From contig NZ_CM001792.1 of assembly GCF_000340475.1 (NCBI RefSeq), forward strand, positions 3,766,682 to 3,830,681: 64,000 bases of DNA. Reading direction: 5' to 3'. A model generated the notes under the pieces. That model was not told the DNA's origin, did no database searches, and saw nothing but the letters and a program-made list of their open reading frames with translations. The stretch is from Oceanobacillus kimchii X50. GTDB lineage: Bacteria > Bacillota > Bacilli > Bacillales > Amphibacillaceae. Numbering within the stretch: position 1 is the stretch's first letter; each line of letters begins with the position of its first letter. This document shows, piece by piece, positions 18,645 through 30,120 of this stretch. A program made the position numbers and the translations under genes.

Positions 18645-19526
18645 GTGAATATACAAAAAAGCTTTGAGAATGAGGATGCCGCTTTGTATGTAGTACCAAC
18701 ACCAATTGGAAATCTTGAAGATATAACGTATCGTGCCATTCGTATGTTAAAAGAAGCATCGGTAATTGCTGCAGAAGATACTCGTAATACGAAGAAGCTT
18801 CTGCATTACTTTGAGATAGAGACACCTTTAATTAGTTATCACGAACATAATCATCAAAGTCGTGTGAATCAGCTGATGGAGCGAATAAAAGATGGAGAAA
18901 TGGTCGCATTAGTCAGTGATGCTGGTATGCCTGCAATATCCGATCCGGGTGTTGAACTTGTACAAGCAGCAATAGCAGAGGAATTAAAAGTAATTGTTCT
19001 TCCAGGGGCAAACGCAGCTCTATCTGCATTAGTAGGTTCAGGATTAACGACACAACCCTTCACTTTTTATGGTTTTTTACCCCGGAAGAAAAAAGAGAAA
19101 AAACAAATACTAGAGGATTTACAAAAAACAGAAGGTACAATCGTTTTTTATGAATCTCCATATCGGGTTAAGGATACAGTAGAAGTGATCCAAGAGACAT
19201 ATGGAAATAGAAATATGGCATTAGGTAGAGAACTAACCAAACGCTTTGAAGAGTATGTTCGAGGGACAGCAGAAGAAATTTTTTCATGGTGTATGAAAAA
19301 TGAAATGCGTGGAGAATTTGTTGTCATGGTGGAAGGTCGAAATATGTCGGATGAAGCCGATATTCGACAAGAATCGACATGGTGGGAGTCAATGACTTTA
19401 CATGAACATGTCACTTATTATATAAGTACGTCAGGTTTTAACAGTAAAGAAGCGATAAAGCAAACTGCAGTAGATCGAGGAATTCCTAAACGAGAAGTTT
19501 ATCAGGCTTATCATATCCAAACATAA
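18645..19526 (+). CDS. rsmI: 16S rRNA (cytidine1402-2'-O)-methyltransferase RsmI
   Basis: 293 residues. Tetrapyrrole-methylase fold: YVVPTPIGNLEDIT opening, AEDTRNTKKLL, SDAGMPAISDPG and PGANA motifs. It 2'-O-methylates C1402 in the decoding centre of 16S rRNA. Start GTG 18645 after CAGGAGTG. It closes the plus-strand cluster before the oppositely oriented abrB, with a shared terminator hairpin that begins at its stop codon. Confidence 0.95.
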   Translation: MNIQKSFENEDAALYVVPTPIGNLEDITYRAIRMLKEASVIAAEDTRNTKKLLHYFEIETPLISYHEHNHQSRVNQLMERIKDGEMVALVSDAGMPAISDPGVELVQAAIAEELKVIVLPGANAALSALVGSGLTTQPFTFYGFLPRKKKEKKQILEDLQKTEGTIVFYESPYRVKDTVEVIQETYGNRNMALGRELTKRFEEYVRGTAEEIFSWCMKNEMRGEFVVMVEGRNMSDEADIRQESTWWESMTLHEHVTYYISTSGFNSKEAIKQTAVDRGIPKREVYQAYHIQT

Positions 19527-19568
19527 AGAAAGCTGACAATTCAATAGAGTTGTCAGCTTTCTTTATAC
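19525..19568 (+). terminator. Bidirectional terminator between rsmI and abrB
   Basis: Perfect stem AAAGAAAGCTGACAA/TTGTCAGCTTTCTTT with a 10-base loop. T-rich on both strands, so it can serve both converging genes. Confidence 0.9.
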
Positions 19569-19599
19569 AACGTAAATAAGATTTAGCACCGAATATGGC

Positions 19600-19875
19600 T
19601 TATTTGAAACGGGACTGTATTTCTTCCAACAGAATTTGAGCACCTGCTGGACTGAGGACTAAATTACCATTTGCAATAGACAAATTTTCATCGGAAACTT
19701 CTCCAGTAATTTGACAAGTCATATTAGGTTTGTATTTCTTGAGAACAATTTTATCATTATCTACATAGATCTCCATTGTGTCTTTTTCGTGGATGTCCAA
19801 TGTGCGACGTAATTCAATGGGTATTACTACACGGCCCAATTCATCGACTTTACGTACAATTCCAGTTGATTTCAT
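19600..19875 (-). CDS. abrB: Transition-state regulator AbrB
   Basis: 91 residues. SpoVT/AbrB swapped-hairpin DNA-binding domain at the N-terminus (MKSTGIVRKVDELGRVVIP) and the AbrB C-terminal multimerisation domain. It represses many post-exponential genes, including spoVG and sigH in B. subtilis. ATG follows GGGGGAGT. It is divergent from metS, with a sigma-A promoter and a Spo0A box upstream, so Spo0A~P repression is very likely here too. SpoVT in this window is a paralogue. Confidence 0.96.
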   Translation of the reverse strand: MKSTGIVRKVDELGRVVIPIELRRTLDIHEKDTMEIYVDNDKIVLKKYKPNMTCQITGEVSDENLSIANGNLVLSPAGAQILLEEIQSRFK

Positions 19876-19981
19876 TGTTTGACTCCCCCATACTCGAAAA
19901 AATACGGATATTAACTCTCCTCAAACAAGTATTTATCCGAATTTTCCTTATTGATGATACTACATAAAAAAATCGCCATGG

Positions 19982-19988
19982 TTCGACA
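19982..19988 (-). promoter_or_regulatory. Spo0A box at abrB
   Basis: TGTCGAA on the minus strand, a full match to the 0A box TGNCGAA, about 9-15 bases downstream of the predicted abrB transcription start. A second TGACGAA is on the same strand at 20085-20091. Confidence 0.65.
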
Positions 19989-20002
19989 CCTATATTAAAA
20001 TC

Positions 20003-20031
20003 AGAATACCAACAAATTGCTCACTTGTCAA
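20003..20031 (-). promoter_or_regulatory. Sigma-A promoter of abrB
   Basis: TTGACA (20031-20026), 17-base spacer, TATTCT (20008-20003), giving a leader of about 120 bases. Confidence 0.7.
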
Positions 20032-20131
20032 TCAAATTTTACTAAAAGTGGAAAAATTTGATTAGTTCTTTGGTCACCGTTTATTTCGTCACAATAATGG
20101 CAACGGTATAGAAGAAGCAAAGAGCGGTAAA

Positions 20132-20161
20132 TGTACACGATTTGGCAAATTACGTTATAAT
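20132..20161 (+). promoter_or_regulatory. Promoter of metS
   Basis: TGTACA, 18-base spacer, TATAAT. The -10 is perfect, the -35 poor. The 338-base divergent region otherwise holds only the abrB control sites; I see no T-box or SAM riboswitch. Confidence 0.5.
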
Positions 20162-20201
20162 AGCTACAATAGAATCTATATATAATAAGGAAGAGATTTA
20201 G

Positions 20202-22235
<2,034 letters not shown>

Positions 22236-22282
22236 GTGTAAAAGAACTAAAGTAAAAAGTAAAAACTAAAAGGTAATTCGTA

Positions 22283-22336
22283 CCGAGCTATAATTGGGTG
22301 ACAGTTCTTGGATATCCGAATTATAGCTCGATTTTT
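22283..22336 (+). terminator. Terminator after metS
   Basis: Perfect 12-bp stem CGAGCTATAATT/AATTATAGCTCG with a 23-base loop followed by ATTTTTA. Confidence 0.85.
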
Positions 22337-22365
22337 ATTCAACAAAAAGAAAAGGATGAACAGGT

Positions 22366-23136
22366 ATGTTATTTGATACTCATGTACATTTAAATGCGAA
22401 ACAATTTGAAGACGATCGTGAAAAAACTATTCAACGAGCGTATGATGCCGGCGTGAAGAATATGGTGGTTGTCGGGTTTGATCGAGAGACAATACCATTA
22501 GCAATAGAGATTGCAGAAAGCTATCCGGCTATTTATGCTGCAGTAGGTTGGCACCCTGTAGATGCTATTGATATGACTGAAGAAGATCTTAAATGGATTG
22601 AACAATTAAGTTTCCATCCAAAAGTGGTTGCCATTGGAGAAATGGGGCTTGACTATCATTGGGATAAATCACCAAGGGATATTCAAAAAGAAGTATTCCG
22701 TAAGCAAATAGCACTTGCAAAAAAAGTAAACATGCCGATAATTATTCATAATCGAGAAGCAACGGAAGATATTATAAAAATTTTACAAGAAGAAAATGCA
22801 AAAGAGATTGGCGGAATTATGCATTGTTACAATGATTCGGTCAAATATGTACAAGATTGTTTGGACATGAATTTCTATATTTCTTTAGGTGGACCTGTAA
22901 CCTTTAAGAACGCACCGCTTCCAAAAGAAGTTGCAAAAGAAGTTCCTTTAGACCGTTTATTAATTGAAACAGATGCGCCGTTTCTAGCTCCTCATCCAAA
23001 TCGAGGAAAAAGAAATGAGCCTGCTTATGTTCGATTAGTCGCCGAACAAATTGCTTCTTTAAGAGATATGAGTGTAGAAGAAATTGGTGAAATTACTACT
23101 AGGAATGCAAGACAATTTTTTAATATTAACGAATAA
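22366..23136 (+). CDS. yabD: TatD-family metal-dependent deoxyribonuclease
   Basis: 256 residues. Metal ligands of the TIM-barrel hydrolase: DTHVHLN (residues 4-10), GEMGLD, IIHNREA, GIMHCY and ETDAPFLAP. TatD proteins are 3'-5' DNA exonucleases; in Bacillus the gene is yabD. ATG start behind AAAAGGATG. It sits between metS and yabE as in B. subtilis and ends at a strong terminator. Confidence 0.94.
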   Translation: MLFDTHVHLNAKQFEDDREKTIQRAYDAGVKNMVVVGFDRETIPLAIEIAESYPAIYAAVGWHPVDAIDMTEEDLKWIEQLSFHPKVVAIGEMGLDYHWDKSPRDIQKEVFRKQIALAKKVNMPIIIHNREATEDIIKILQEENAKEIGGIMHCYNDSVKYVQDCLDMNFYISLGGPVTFKNAPLPKEVAKEVPLDRLLIETDAPFLAPHPNRGKRNEPAYVRLVAEQIASLRDMSVEEIGEITTRNARQFFNINE

Positions 23137-23183
23137 AAATTACTCTTTATTGTCATAATCGAACTAAAAAATGGAAAAAATCA

Positions 23184-23218
23184 AGAGGATAAACGGACTG
23201 TTTATCCTCTTTTTTTAC
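23184..23218 (+). terminator. Terminator after yabD
   Basis: Stem GAGGATAAAC/GTTTATCCTC with a very short loop followed by T. Confidence 0.9.
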
Positions 23219-23301
23219 AATTTGATAACAAGCTTTAGGACTAGGTGCATCATAGCATTTCGTCCAATATCCCTAGATTATTGATGAATTACCAGGATAA
23301 A

Positions 23302-23329
23302 TGTAATTGGTTTGTAAACGAACCGTAAA
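23302..23329 (+). promoter_or_regulatory. WalR box upstream of yabE
   Basis: TGTAAT-TGGTT-TGTAAA (23302-23318) fits the WalR (YycF) consensus TGTWAH-N5-TGTWAH exactly. A third half-site CGTAAA follows with the same 11-base period at 23324-23329, ending 10 bases before the -35 element. Confidence 0.6.
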
Positions 23330-23339
23330 CGGAATAGCT

Positions 23340-23368
23340 TTGACTTTGCATATACCTGTTAATATAAT
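23340..23368 (+). promoter_or_regulatory. Sigma-A promoter of yabE
   Basis: TTGACT, 17-base spacer, TATAAT, with a leader of only about 18 bases. Confidence 0.8.
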
Positions 23369-23392
23369 CAATTGGAAGTGAGGGGGGCTTTT

Positions 23393-24613
23393 ATGATGAA
23401 GCTAATTTCAAGGTTATCAAGGTCGAAACAGAAATTGATAACATCAGGTATTGGTGTTTTTGTATTAATTCTTTTTTCGAGTTTTGTAATGTACGAAGCG
23501 ACAAAAGCGGAAGTAGTATTTGCTGAAAACGGAGAAGAACAAACAATCAACACACACAAAGATACTGTTGGAGAGCTTCTGACCGAATTAGGAGTTGATG
23601 TTGGCAAACATGATCTCTTATCGCATCAATTGGATGCCTTGATTCAATCAGGAATGACAATTGATTATGTAGCTGCTAAAGATATAACCATTGCGATTGA
23701 TGGCAAAGAAAAAGATTACAGTACAACTGCCGAAACGATTGCAGCATTTTTTGAGGAAAATAATCTAATGTTTACAGAAGACGATCAATTATCTCATAAA
23801 ACTTCAAGTAAGATAGAAGATGGACTACACATAGATGTTATAACAGCCTTTGAGGTAGAGATTCAGAATGGAAATGACAACACAACTGTCATGACAACTG
23901 GCGGAACAGTTAAAGAAATTATAGAAAAGGCTGGGGTATCTTATGATCAAGACAGCAAAGATAAAATAACTCCTGGTTTAGATGAAGAAGTTGAAAAAGG
24001 AGACAAAATAGAAGTAGTTCGAGTAACAAAGGAAGAAAAAGTAGTCGAAGAAACAATTGATTATGAAACACAAACAAAAGAGGATAGCTCCTTGCCAAAG
24101 GGAGAAGAAAAAGTAATTACTGAGGGTGAAAATGGTCAAGTCACAAAAACATACATGGTTACGATGGAGAACGGGGATGAAGTAGACAGAGAACTTATTG
24201 ACGAAGTTGTAAAAGACAGTGTAGCAAAAGTAATTGCAGTTGGAACAAAAGAACCTAAAGCTCAGCAAGCATCCAGCAATCATACCAATCAATCATCTAA
24301 GAATGCGAGTTCGGGTTCAAATGGAAAAACTTTAACAATGAAAGCTAGTGCTTTTACAGCTAGTTGTAGTGGTTGTTCTGGTGTTACTGCTACCGGCATT
24401 AATTTAAGTAGTAATCCCAATATGAAAATTATCGCAGTAGACCCTAACGTCATTCCACTTGGTACGAAAGTACATGTAGAAGGATATGGTGAAGCTGTTG
24501 CTGGAGATACGGGCGGCAATATTGTCGGCAATCGTATCGATGTGCATGTGCCATCTAGTTCTGATGCGTATGCATGGGGTGTACGCACTGTGAAAGTGAC
24601 AATTTTAGATTAG
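23393..24613 (+). CDS. yabE: Cell-wall-active 3D-domain protein YabE (G5 and DUF348 domains)
   Basis: 406 residues. One N-terminal membrane or signal segment (about 17-35), then three DUF348 repeats (about 40-215), a G5 domain (about 205-285), a Ser/Asn-rich linker, and a C-terminal 3D domain with the aspartates in VDPNVIPLGTKVHV, GDTGG and IDVHV. This is the stationary-phase survival/resuscitation factor family, likely lytic transglycosylases that act on peptidoglycan outside the membrane. Two adjacent ATG codons (23393, 23396) follow GAGGGGGG. WalR control is suggested by a box upstream. Confidence 0.93.
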   Translation: MMKLISRLSRSKQKLITSGIGVFVLILFSSFVMYEATKAEVVFAENGEEQTINTHKDTVGELLTELGVDVGKHDLLSHQLDALIQSGMTIDYVAAKDITIAIDGKEKDYSTTAETIAAFFEENNLMFTEDDQLSHKTSSKIEDGLHIDVITAFEVEIQNGNDNTTVMTTGGTVKEIIEKAGVSYDQDSKDKITPGLDEEVEKGDKIEVVRVTKEEKVVEETIDYETQTKEDSSLPKGEEKVITEGENGQVTKTYMVTMENGDEVDRELIDEVVKDSVAKVIAVGTKEPKAQQASSNHTNQSSKNASSGSNGKTLTMKASAFTASCSGCSGVTATGINLSSNPNMKIIAVDPNVIPLGTKVHVEGYGEAVAGDTGGNIVGNRIDVHVPSSSDAYAWGVRTVKVTILD

Positions 24614-24638
24614 CATATTTTTATATGACGAAGGATAA

Positions 24639-24678
24639 AATGCTCTTATCATGCTATTATGGTAAGAGCATTATTTTT
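24639..24678 (+). terminator. Terminator after yabE
   Basis: Stem AATGCTCTTA/TAAGAGCATT, 14-base loop, then ATTTTTG. Confidence 0.85.
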
Positions 24679-24698
24679 GTATGTTCGGAGGAAAGGTT

Positions 24699-26142
<1,444 letters not shown>

Positions 26143-26149
26143 TATGTAT

Positions 26150-26189
26150 AGTAGGTTGGTATGCAAAAGGCACAATAGCCTGCTTTTTC
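26150..26189 (+). terminator. Terminator after ksgA
   Basis: 8-bp stem AGTAGGTT/AGCCTGCT with two G-T pairs, 18-base loop, then TTTTTCT. The yabG promoter overlaps its 3' half. Confidence 0.55.
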
Positions 26190-26199
26190 TCATATGGTA
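26171..26199 (+). promoter_or_regulatory. Sigma-K promoter of yabG
   Basis: CACA, 16-base spacer, CATATGGTA: a full match to the sigma-K consensus mACm-16-CATAnnnTA, 29 bases before the yabG start. yabG is a sigma-K gene in B. subtilis. Confidence 0.75.
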
Positions 26200-26227
26200 T
26201 AGGAGACATATCGTGTGAGGTGTACTG

Positions 26228-27103
26228 ATGGTTATTGCAAATGGAGAGCTGGTGACACGAAAGTCATATGAACATGATTTATTATTTCGTGTAATAGAGA
26301 TTAAAAAAGATATCGCTGTTTTGCATGGAGAGGATATGCGATTAGCTGCAGACGCCCCTCTTAATGATTTAACAAAAGTAGATCAGCGAGAGAAAAAGAG
26401 AAGAAAAGAACAGGAAAAAGAAAAGCAAGAAACATCGTATAGATTATTTAGGCAAGATTATCAGTTAATGAAGGAAAAACGAAATTATGAGGCAACCGAA
26501 GGGTATTCGAATGCAGCCAATTATTTTCAATTACCTGCGAAAGTATTGCATATGGATGGAGATGCAAACTATTTACGAAAATGTATACAATTATATCAAC
26601 GAATAGGATTACAAGTTCACGGGGTGCATTTAACAGAAGTGCAAATGCCAGAAGAAATTAATGATCTATTGGAACGTATTCAACCAGATATACTTGTTAT
26701 TACAGGTCATGATGCATATTCAAAAAACAAGGGATTAAAGAATGATTTGCGTGCATATCGGCATTCAAAGTATTTCGTGGAAACAGTAAGGGAAGCAAGA
26801 AGAGTGGTCCCTAACCTTGATCAGTTAATTATTTTTGCGGGCGCATGTCAGTCACATTTTGAATCCATTATTCGCGCTGGTGCCAATTTTGCTAGCTCCC
26901 CTTCGAGAGTAAATATCCATGCGTTAGATCCTGTTTATATTGTTGCCAAAATAGCATATACACCTTTTATGGAGAGTGTATCGGTTTGGGAAGCACTTAG
27001 AAACACGTTAACAGGAGAAAGAGGATTAGGTGGTATCGAAACGAAAGGTTTATTACGAACGGGTATGCCTTTTGTAGAGGATAGTAATGAAGAGGAAATG
27101 TAA
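26228..27103 (+). CDS. yabG: Sporulation-specific cysteine protease YabG
   Basis: 291 residues. It processes spore coat and cortex proteins during coat maturation. His161 in TGHDAYS and Cys207 in AGACQSHFE align with the catalytic His/Cys pair of B. subtilis YabG (same 46-residue spacing). The conserved C-terminal FASSPSRVNIHALDPV segment is present; the middle linker (about 50-70) is highly charged and variable. ATG 26228 follows TGAGGTG. It is expressed alone from a sigma-K promoter, with a terminator that includes its stop codon. Confidence 0.94.
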   Translation: MVIANGELVTRKSYEHDLLFRVIEIKKDIAVLHGEDMRLAADAPLNDLTKVDQREKKRRKEQEKEKQETSYRLFRQDYQLMKEKRNYEATEGYSNAANYFQLPAKVLHMDGDANYLRKCIQLYQRIGLQVHGVHLTEVQMPEEINDLLERIQPDILVITGHDAYSKNKGLKNDLRAYRHSKYFVETVREARRVVPNLDQLIIFAGACQSHFESIIRAGANFASSPSRVNIHALDPVYIVAKIAYTPFMESVSVWEALRNTLTGERGLGGIETKGLLRTGMPFVEDSNEEEM

Positions 27104-27137
27104 AGAGTCTTCCAGAAAAGAGAGGGCTCTTTTTTTA
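27102..27137 (+). terminator. Terminator after yabG
   Basis: Stem AAAGAGTC/GGCTCTTT with a 15-base loop followed by T; the stem begins inside the stop codon. Confidence 0.7.
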
Positions 27138-27249
27138 TTTATAGACAGTTATTAGCTATCTAAAATGATTATCAGTTTGCTTTTCTTAACAAAATATACA
27201 TATTTAATGAATATCTACACATAATAACATAAATAGACAAAAATTATTG

Positions 27250-27279
27250 TTGACAGCAAAAACAATATGCTGATATAAT
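27250..27279 (+). promoter_or_regulatory. Promoter P1 of veg
   Basis: TTGACA, 18-base spacer, TATAAT, both hexamers perfect. Confidence 0.85.
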
Positions 27280-27291
27280 ATAAAGTTTTGT

Positions 27292-27320
27292 TTGACTTTT
27301 GGACAGGGGTATGTTAAAAT
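27292..27320 (+). promoter_or_regulatory. Promoter P2 of veg
   Basis: TTGACT, 17-base spacer, TAAAAT, 41 bases downstream of P1 -10 and just before the veg ribosome binding site. Confidence 0.65.
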
Positions 27321-27343
27321 TATCCTATGTGAGGTGGAGTGTA

Positions 27344-27592
27344 GTGGCAAAGACATTAATAGAAATTAAGCAAGGTCTTGAGTGTCAGGTAGGTCAACGA
27401 TTAACACTCAAAGCAAATGGTGGACGGAGAAAGACGATTGAACGGTGTGGAATACTGGCAGAGACATACCCATCCGTTTTTATCGTAGAGCTTGATCAAG
27501 ACGAAAATGCATTCGAACGTGTTTCCTATAGCTATGCAGACATACTAACAGAGACGGTAGAGTTGAATTTTCTAAAAGAAGTTCAACAATAA
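27344..27592 (+). CDS. veg: Veg protein
   Basis: 82 residues, nearly identical to B. subtilis Veg in the core [20 protein letters not shown] and [17 protein letters not shown]. Veg is an abundant small SH3-like-fold protein that stimulates biofilm matrix gene expression, apparently by opposing SinR. The start is GTG 27344 (gives MAKTL) behind GTGAGGTGGAG; an in-frame ATG at 27311 would lie on the -10 element of P2. Tandem strong promoters fit its known high expression. Confidence 0.96.
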   Translation: MAKTLIEIKQGLECQVGQRLTLKANGGRRKTIERCGILAETYPSVFIVELDQDENAFERVSYSYADILTETVELNFLKEVQQ

Positions 27593-27597
27593 CTTAG

Positions 27598-27631
27598 AAA
27601 CAGTAGACAAGTCTTCGTCTACTGTTTTTTT
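27598..27631 (+). terminator. Terminator after veg
   Basis: Stem ACAGTAGAC/GTCTACTGT with a 7-8 base loop followed by seven T. Confidence 0.9.
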
Positions 27632-27881
27632 AGTAAGTATAAAATTTTTGATTTCATATGTTTTTGCTTCAGGAAATGAATAATACATATTCTTATTTAT
27701 CCCGCATGTAGATGAGGCAAAGCAAAAGAGGTATCTGAAGGAAACCACAGGACGTAAGTCTCCACTTTATGCATTTTAATTACTACCTCGCTTGGATAAT
27801 TCTAACTCGTCTATCTTATATAAAGTTACATAAACTATAGTTGCCGGATAGTAAAAGCTTATTTAGAGGGGGAACTTTTTC

Positions 27882-28055
27882 ATGGGAAGACGTGGAATTA
27901 TGTCAACGCAAATGAAAGAGGAAATAGCTAAGGAGTTAGGGTTTTACGATACGGTAAAGCAAGAAGGTTGGGGAGGCATTAAATCAAGAGATGCCGGAAA
28001 TATGGTGAAGCGAGCAATAGAGATCGCTGAGCAACAGATGAGAGGCAAATCCTAA
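27882..28055 (+). CDS. sspF: Small acid-soluble spore protein, alpha/beta type (SspF)
   Basis: 57 residues ([14 protein letters not shown] start). The SASP core is present: [25 protein letters not shown], and AIEIAEQQM, including the helix pair that wraps DNA. SspF coats forespore DNA and protects it from UV. Its ATG is eight bases after AGAGGGGG. It lies between veg and ispE as in B. subtilis. I could not find a convincing sigma-G promoter in the 250 bases upstream; CATTTTA near 27770 is the best -10. Its stop codon is inside the terminator stem. Confidence 0.95.
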   Translation: MGRRGIMSTQMKEEIAKELGFYDTVKQEGWGGIKSRDAGNMVKRAIEIAEQQMRGKS

Positions 28056-28078
28056 ATTTAGGGATTTGTCTTTTTTTT
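28044..28078 (+). terminator. Terminator of sspF, overlapping the end of the gene
   Basis: Stem GGCAAATCC/GGATTTGTC (one G-T) with an inner AAATTT, then eight T. The 5' arm is the last codons of sspF. Confidence 0.85.
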
Positions 28079-28110
28079 AATTCGTCTTTTGAGAATTTAC
28101 TTAAGGAAGT

Positions 28111-28134
28111 ATTTATACCTCTATTTATACCTCT
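28111..28134 (+). repeat. Tandem 12-bp repeat upstream of ispE
   Basis: ATTTATACCTCT occurs twice head to tail, and a third partial unit (ATTTA) follows. It is in the leader/promoter region of ispE; a possible -10 TACAAT follows near 28171. Confidence 0.6.
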
Positions 28135-28225
28135 ATTTAATATTTATTCGCCTCAATATCTCGAATATGGTACAATAATCTATATTTTTAAGCCCGTGTA
28201 TAAAGAAAGAAAGGTAGGTGATCTG

Positions 28226-29077
28226 GTGATTGTCATGGAGAAAGCACCTGCAAAGATTAATCTGTCTTTAGATGTTTTGCATAAACGAGATGATGGTTAT
28301 CATGATGTTGAAATGGTGATGACAACCATTGATTTATCTGACCGAATCGAATTACAACAACTTCCTAAGGATGAGATTCAAGTTGCGTTGGAAAGCAGAT
28401 ATGTTCCCAGTGATGAACGAAATTTAGCTTACCAGGCAGCTAAATTATTTAAAAACACATATCAAATTCCATACGGAGTTCGTATCCATATTGAAAAAAA
28501 CATTCCTGTATCTGCAGGTCTTGCTGGAGGGAGTACAGATGCTGCAGCTGTTTTACGAGGATTAAATCGCTTATTTCACGTAAATGCGCCTTTGAAAGAT
28601 TTAGCAACATTAGGTTCAAACCTGGGGGCGGATGTAGCTTTTTGTGTATACGGAAAGACAGCAATCGCAAAAGGGTTCGGAGATCAAATTGAGTTGCTTC
28701 CATCACCACCAAACTGTTGGGTAATTACTGCAAGACCAGATATAGGAGTATCCACTAGAACGATTTTTGAACGGATTAATCTACAAAACCTTCATCATCC
28801 TGATACCAAAAAAGTTTTAGAGGCACTACAACAAAGAGATTTTTATCAAATTTGTATGAGTTTAGGAAACGCTTTGGAAGATATAACATTTGCGATTCAT
28901 CCGGAGGTTTTCCGAATTAAGAATGCAATGCTACAAGCTGGTGCAGATGGAGCGATAATGAGTGGTAGCGGACCAACTGTATTTGGTCTAGTGCAACATT
29001 TCAGTAAAGCACAACGGATTTATAATAGTATGCGTGGTTTTTGTGAGGATGTACAATTGGTACGGATTTTAGGGTGA
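28226..29077 (+). CDS. ispE: 4-diphosphocytidyl-2-C-methyl-D-erythritol kinase
   Basis: 283 residues. GHMP kinase of the MEP isoprenoid pathway. [13 protein letters not shown] opening, [18 protein letters not shown]-binding loop (about 92-106), and [10 protein letters not shown] near the end. The start is GTG 28226, giving [11 protein letters not shown], aligned with homologues and 6 bases after AGGTAGGTG; ATG 28235 lacks spacing, and the earlier in-frame start at 28196 has no homology. Confidence 0.94.
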   Translation: MIVMEKAPAKINLSLDVLHKRDDGYHDVEMVMTTIDLSDRIELQQLPKDEIQVALESRYVPSDERNLAYQAAKLFKNTYQIPYGVRIHIEKNIPVSAGLAGGSTDAAAVLRGLNRLFHVNAPLKDLATLGSNLGADVAFCVYGKTAIAKGFGDQIELLPSPPNCWVITARPDIGVSTRTIFERINLQNLHHPDTKKVLEALQQRDFYQICMSLGNALEDITFAIHPEVFRIKNAMLQAGADGAIMSGSGPTVFGLVQHFSKAQRIYNSMRGFCEDVQLVRILG

Positions 29078-29080
29078 GTA

Positions 29081-29110
29081 TTGTTTAAAGTCGTATATTA
29101 ATGATATATT
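29081..29110 (+). promoter_or_regulatory. Possible promoter of purR
   Basis: TTGTTT, 18-base spacer, TATATT. Just downstream, AACATTCGGATTT (29119-29131) resembles a PurBox (11 of 13), but no second inverted PurBox was found. Confidence 0.4.
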
Positions 29111-29145
29111 ATATTTAAAACATTCGGATTTGGAGGTGTAACAAC

Positions 29146-29955
29146 GTGAAAAGAAGTAATCGATTAGTAGTTTTGACAGATTATTTCCTGGAAAATCCAA
29201 GAAAGCACATTAAACTAACTCATTTTGTAGAGCTTTGTAATACAACGAAGTCCTCGATTAGTGAAGATTTAGATATCATTCATGACGTATTTCAGCAGCA
29301 AGGAATGGGATATTTACAACGAACCACTGGAGCTGGTGGTGGAGTACATTATATACCAGAATTTACTTCTGAAAAAAGTGAAGCATTTATAACGGAACTG
29401 CAACGTCAACTAGAAGACCCAGTCCGTATTTTGCCAGGTGGATATCTTTATATGAGTGATATATTAGGAGATCCAAAAATGGTTCGTGAAATTGGAAGAG
29501 TGTTTGCTTCTCGTTTTTCCAATTTAGAAATAGATGCAATTGTAACGGTAGCAACCAAAGGAATTCCCTTAGCGTATGCTGTTGCCTCATTTTTAAGTGT
29601 GCCAGTAGTGATCGCCAGAAGAGATCCAAAAGTTACGGAAGGATCATCTGTTAGTATTAATTACGTATCTGGTTCATCTCGTAAGATACAAACAATGGTA
29701 TTACCTAAGCGTAGTTTAAAAGAAGGATCGAATGTCTGTATCATTGATGATTTTATGATGGCAGGAGGAACAATTGCTGGGATAAAGAGTTTACTGGAAG
29801 AATTTAATGCAACAGTAAAAGCAATTGGTGTATTAGCAGAAGCTGAAGATGAGGAAGAAAGAATTGTTAATGACTATACTTCTTTAATAAAAATTTCGCA
29901 TGTAGATCTACAAAATAATACAATTACGATATTACCAGGTAACTATAACAATTAG
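29146..29955 (+). CDS. purR: Purine operon repressor PurR
   Basis: 269 residues. N-terminal winged helix (1-74) and a PRT-fold effector domain with the PRPP motif VCIIDDFMMAGGT. PRPP releases PurR from PurBoxes. The start is GTG 29146 after TTGGAGGTG. In B. subtilis purR-yabJ-spoVG are contiguous; here yabJ is absent and purR is followed by the spoVG promoter. Confidence 0.95.
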   Translation: MKRSNRLVVLTDYFLENPRKHIKLTHFVELCNTTKSSISEDLDIIHDVFQQQGMGYLQRTTGAGGGVHYIPEFTSEKSEAFITELQRQLEDPVRILPGGYLYMSDILGDPKMVREIGRVFASRFSNLEIDAIVTVATKGIPLAYAVASFLSVPVVIARRDPKVTEGSSVSINYVSGSSRKIQTMVLPKRSLKEGSNVCIIDDFMMAGGTIAGIKSLLEEFNATVKAIGVLAEAEDEEERIVNDYTSLIKISHVDLQNNTITILPGNYNN

Positions 29956-30051
29956 ATGTATAATTTATTAGGTCTTTTTATCCGTGATTTTTCATCTATT
30001 ACCTTTTTCTTATATTATTATTAAAATATTTCATTTTTTTTGCAATTTAAA

Positions 30052-30078
30052 GCAGGAATTTTATTTGTTTTGTTGAAT
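30052..30078 (+). promoter_or_regulatory. Sigma-H promoter of spoVG
   Basis: GCAGGAATT, 11-base spacer, GTTGAAT, nearly the same as the classical B. subtilis spoVG promoter. The upstream 50 bases are almost pure A/T, like the AbrB-binding upstream region. Confidence 0.85.
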
Positions 30079-30120
30079 TAGTTAAGAAGTAAGATCAAAG
30101 AGAAAAGGTGGTGAAACATC

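Noticed and set aside
29119..29131. PurBox for autoregulation of purR
   Set aside because: Only one element with two mismatches; the paired inverted PurBox at the usual spacing is missing.
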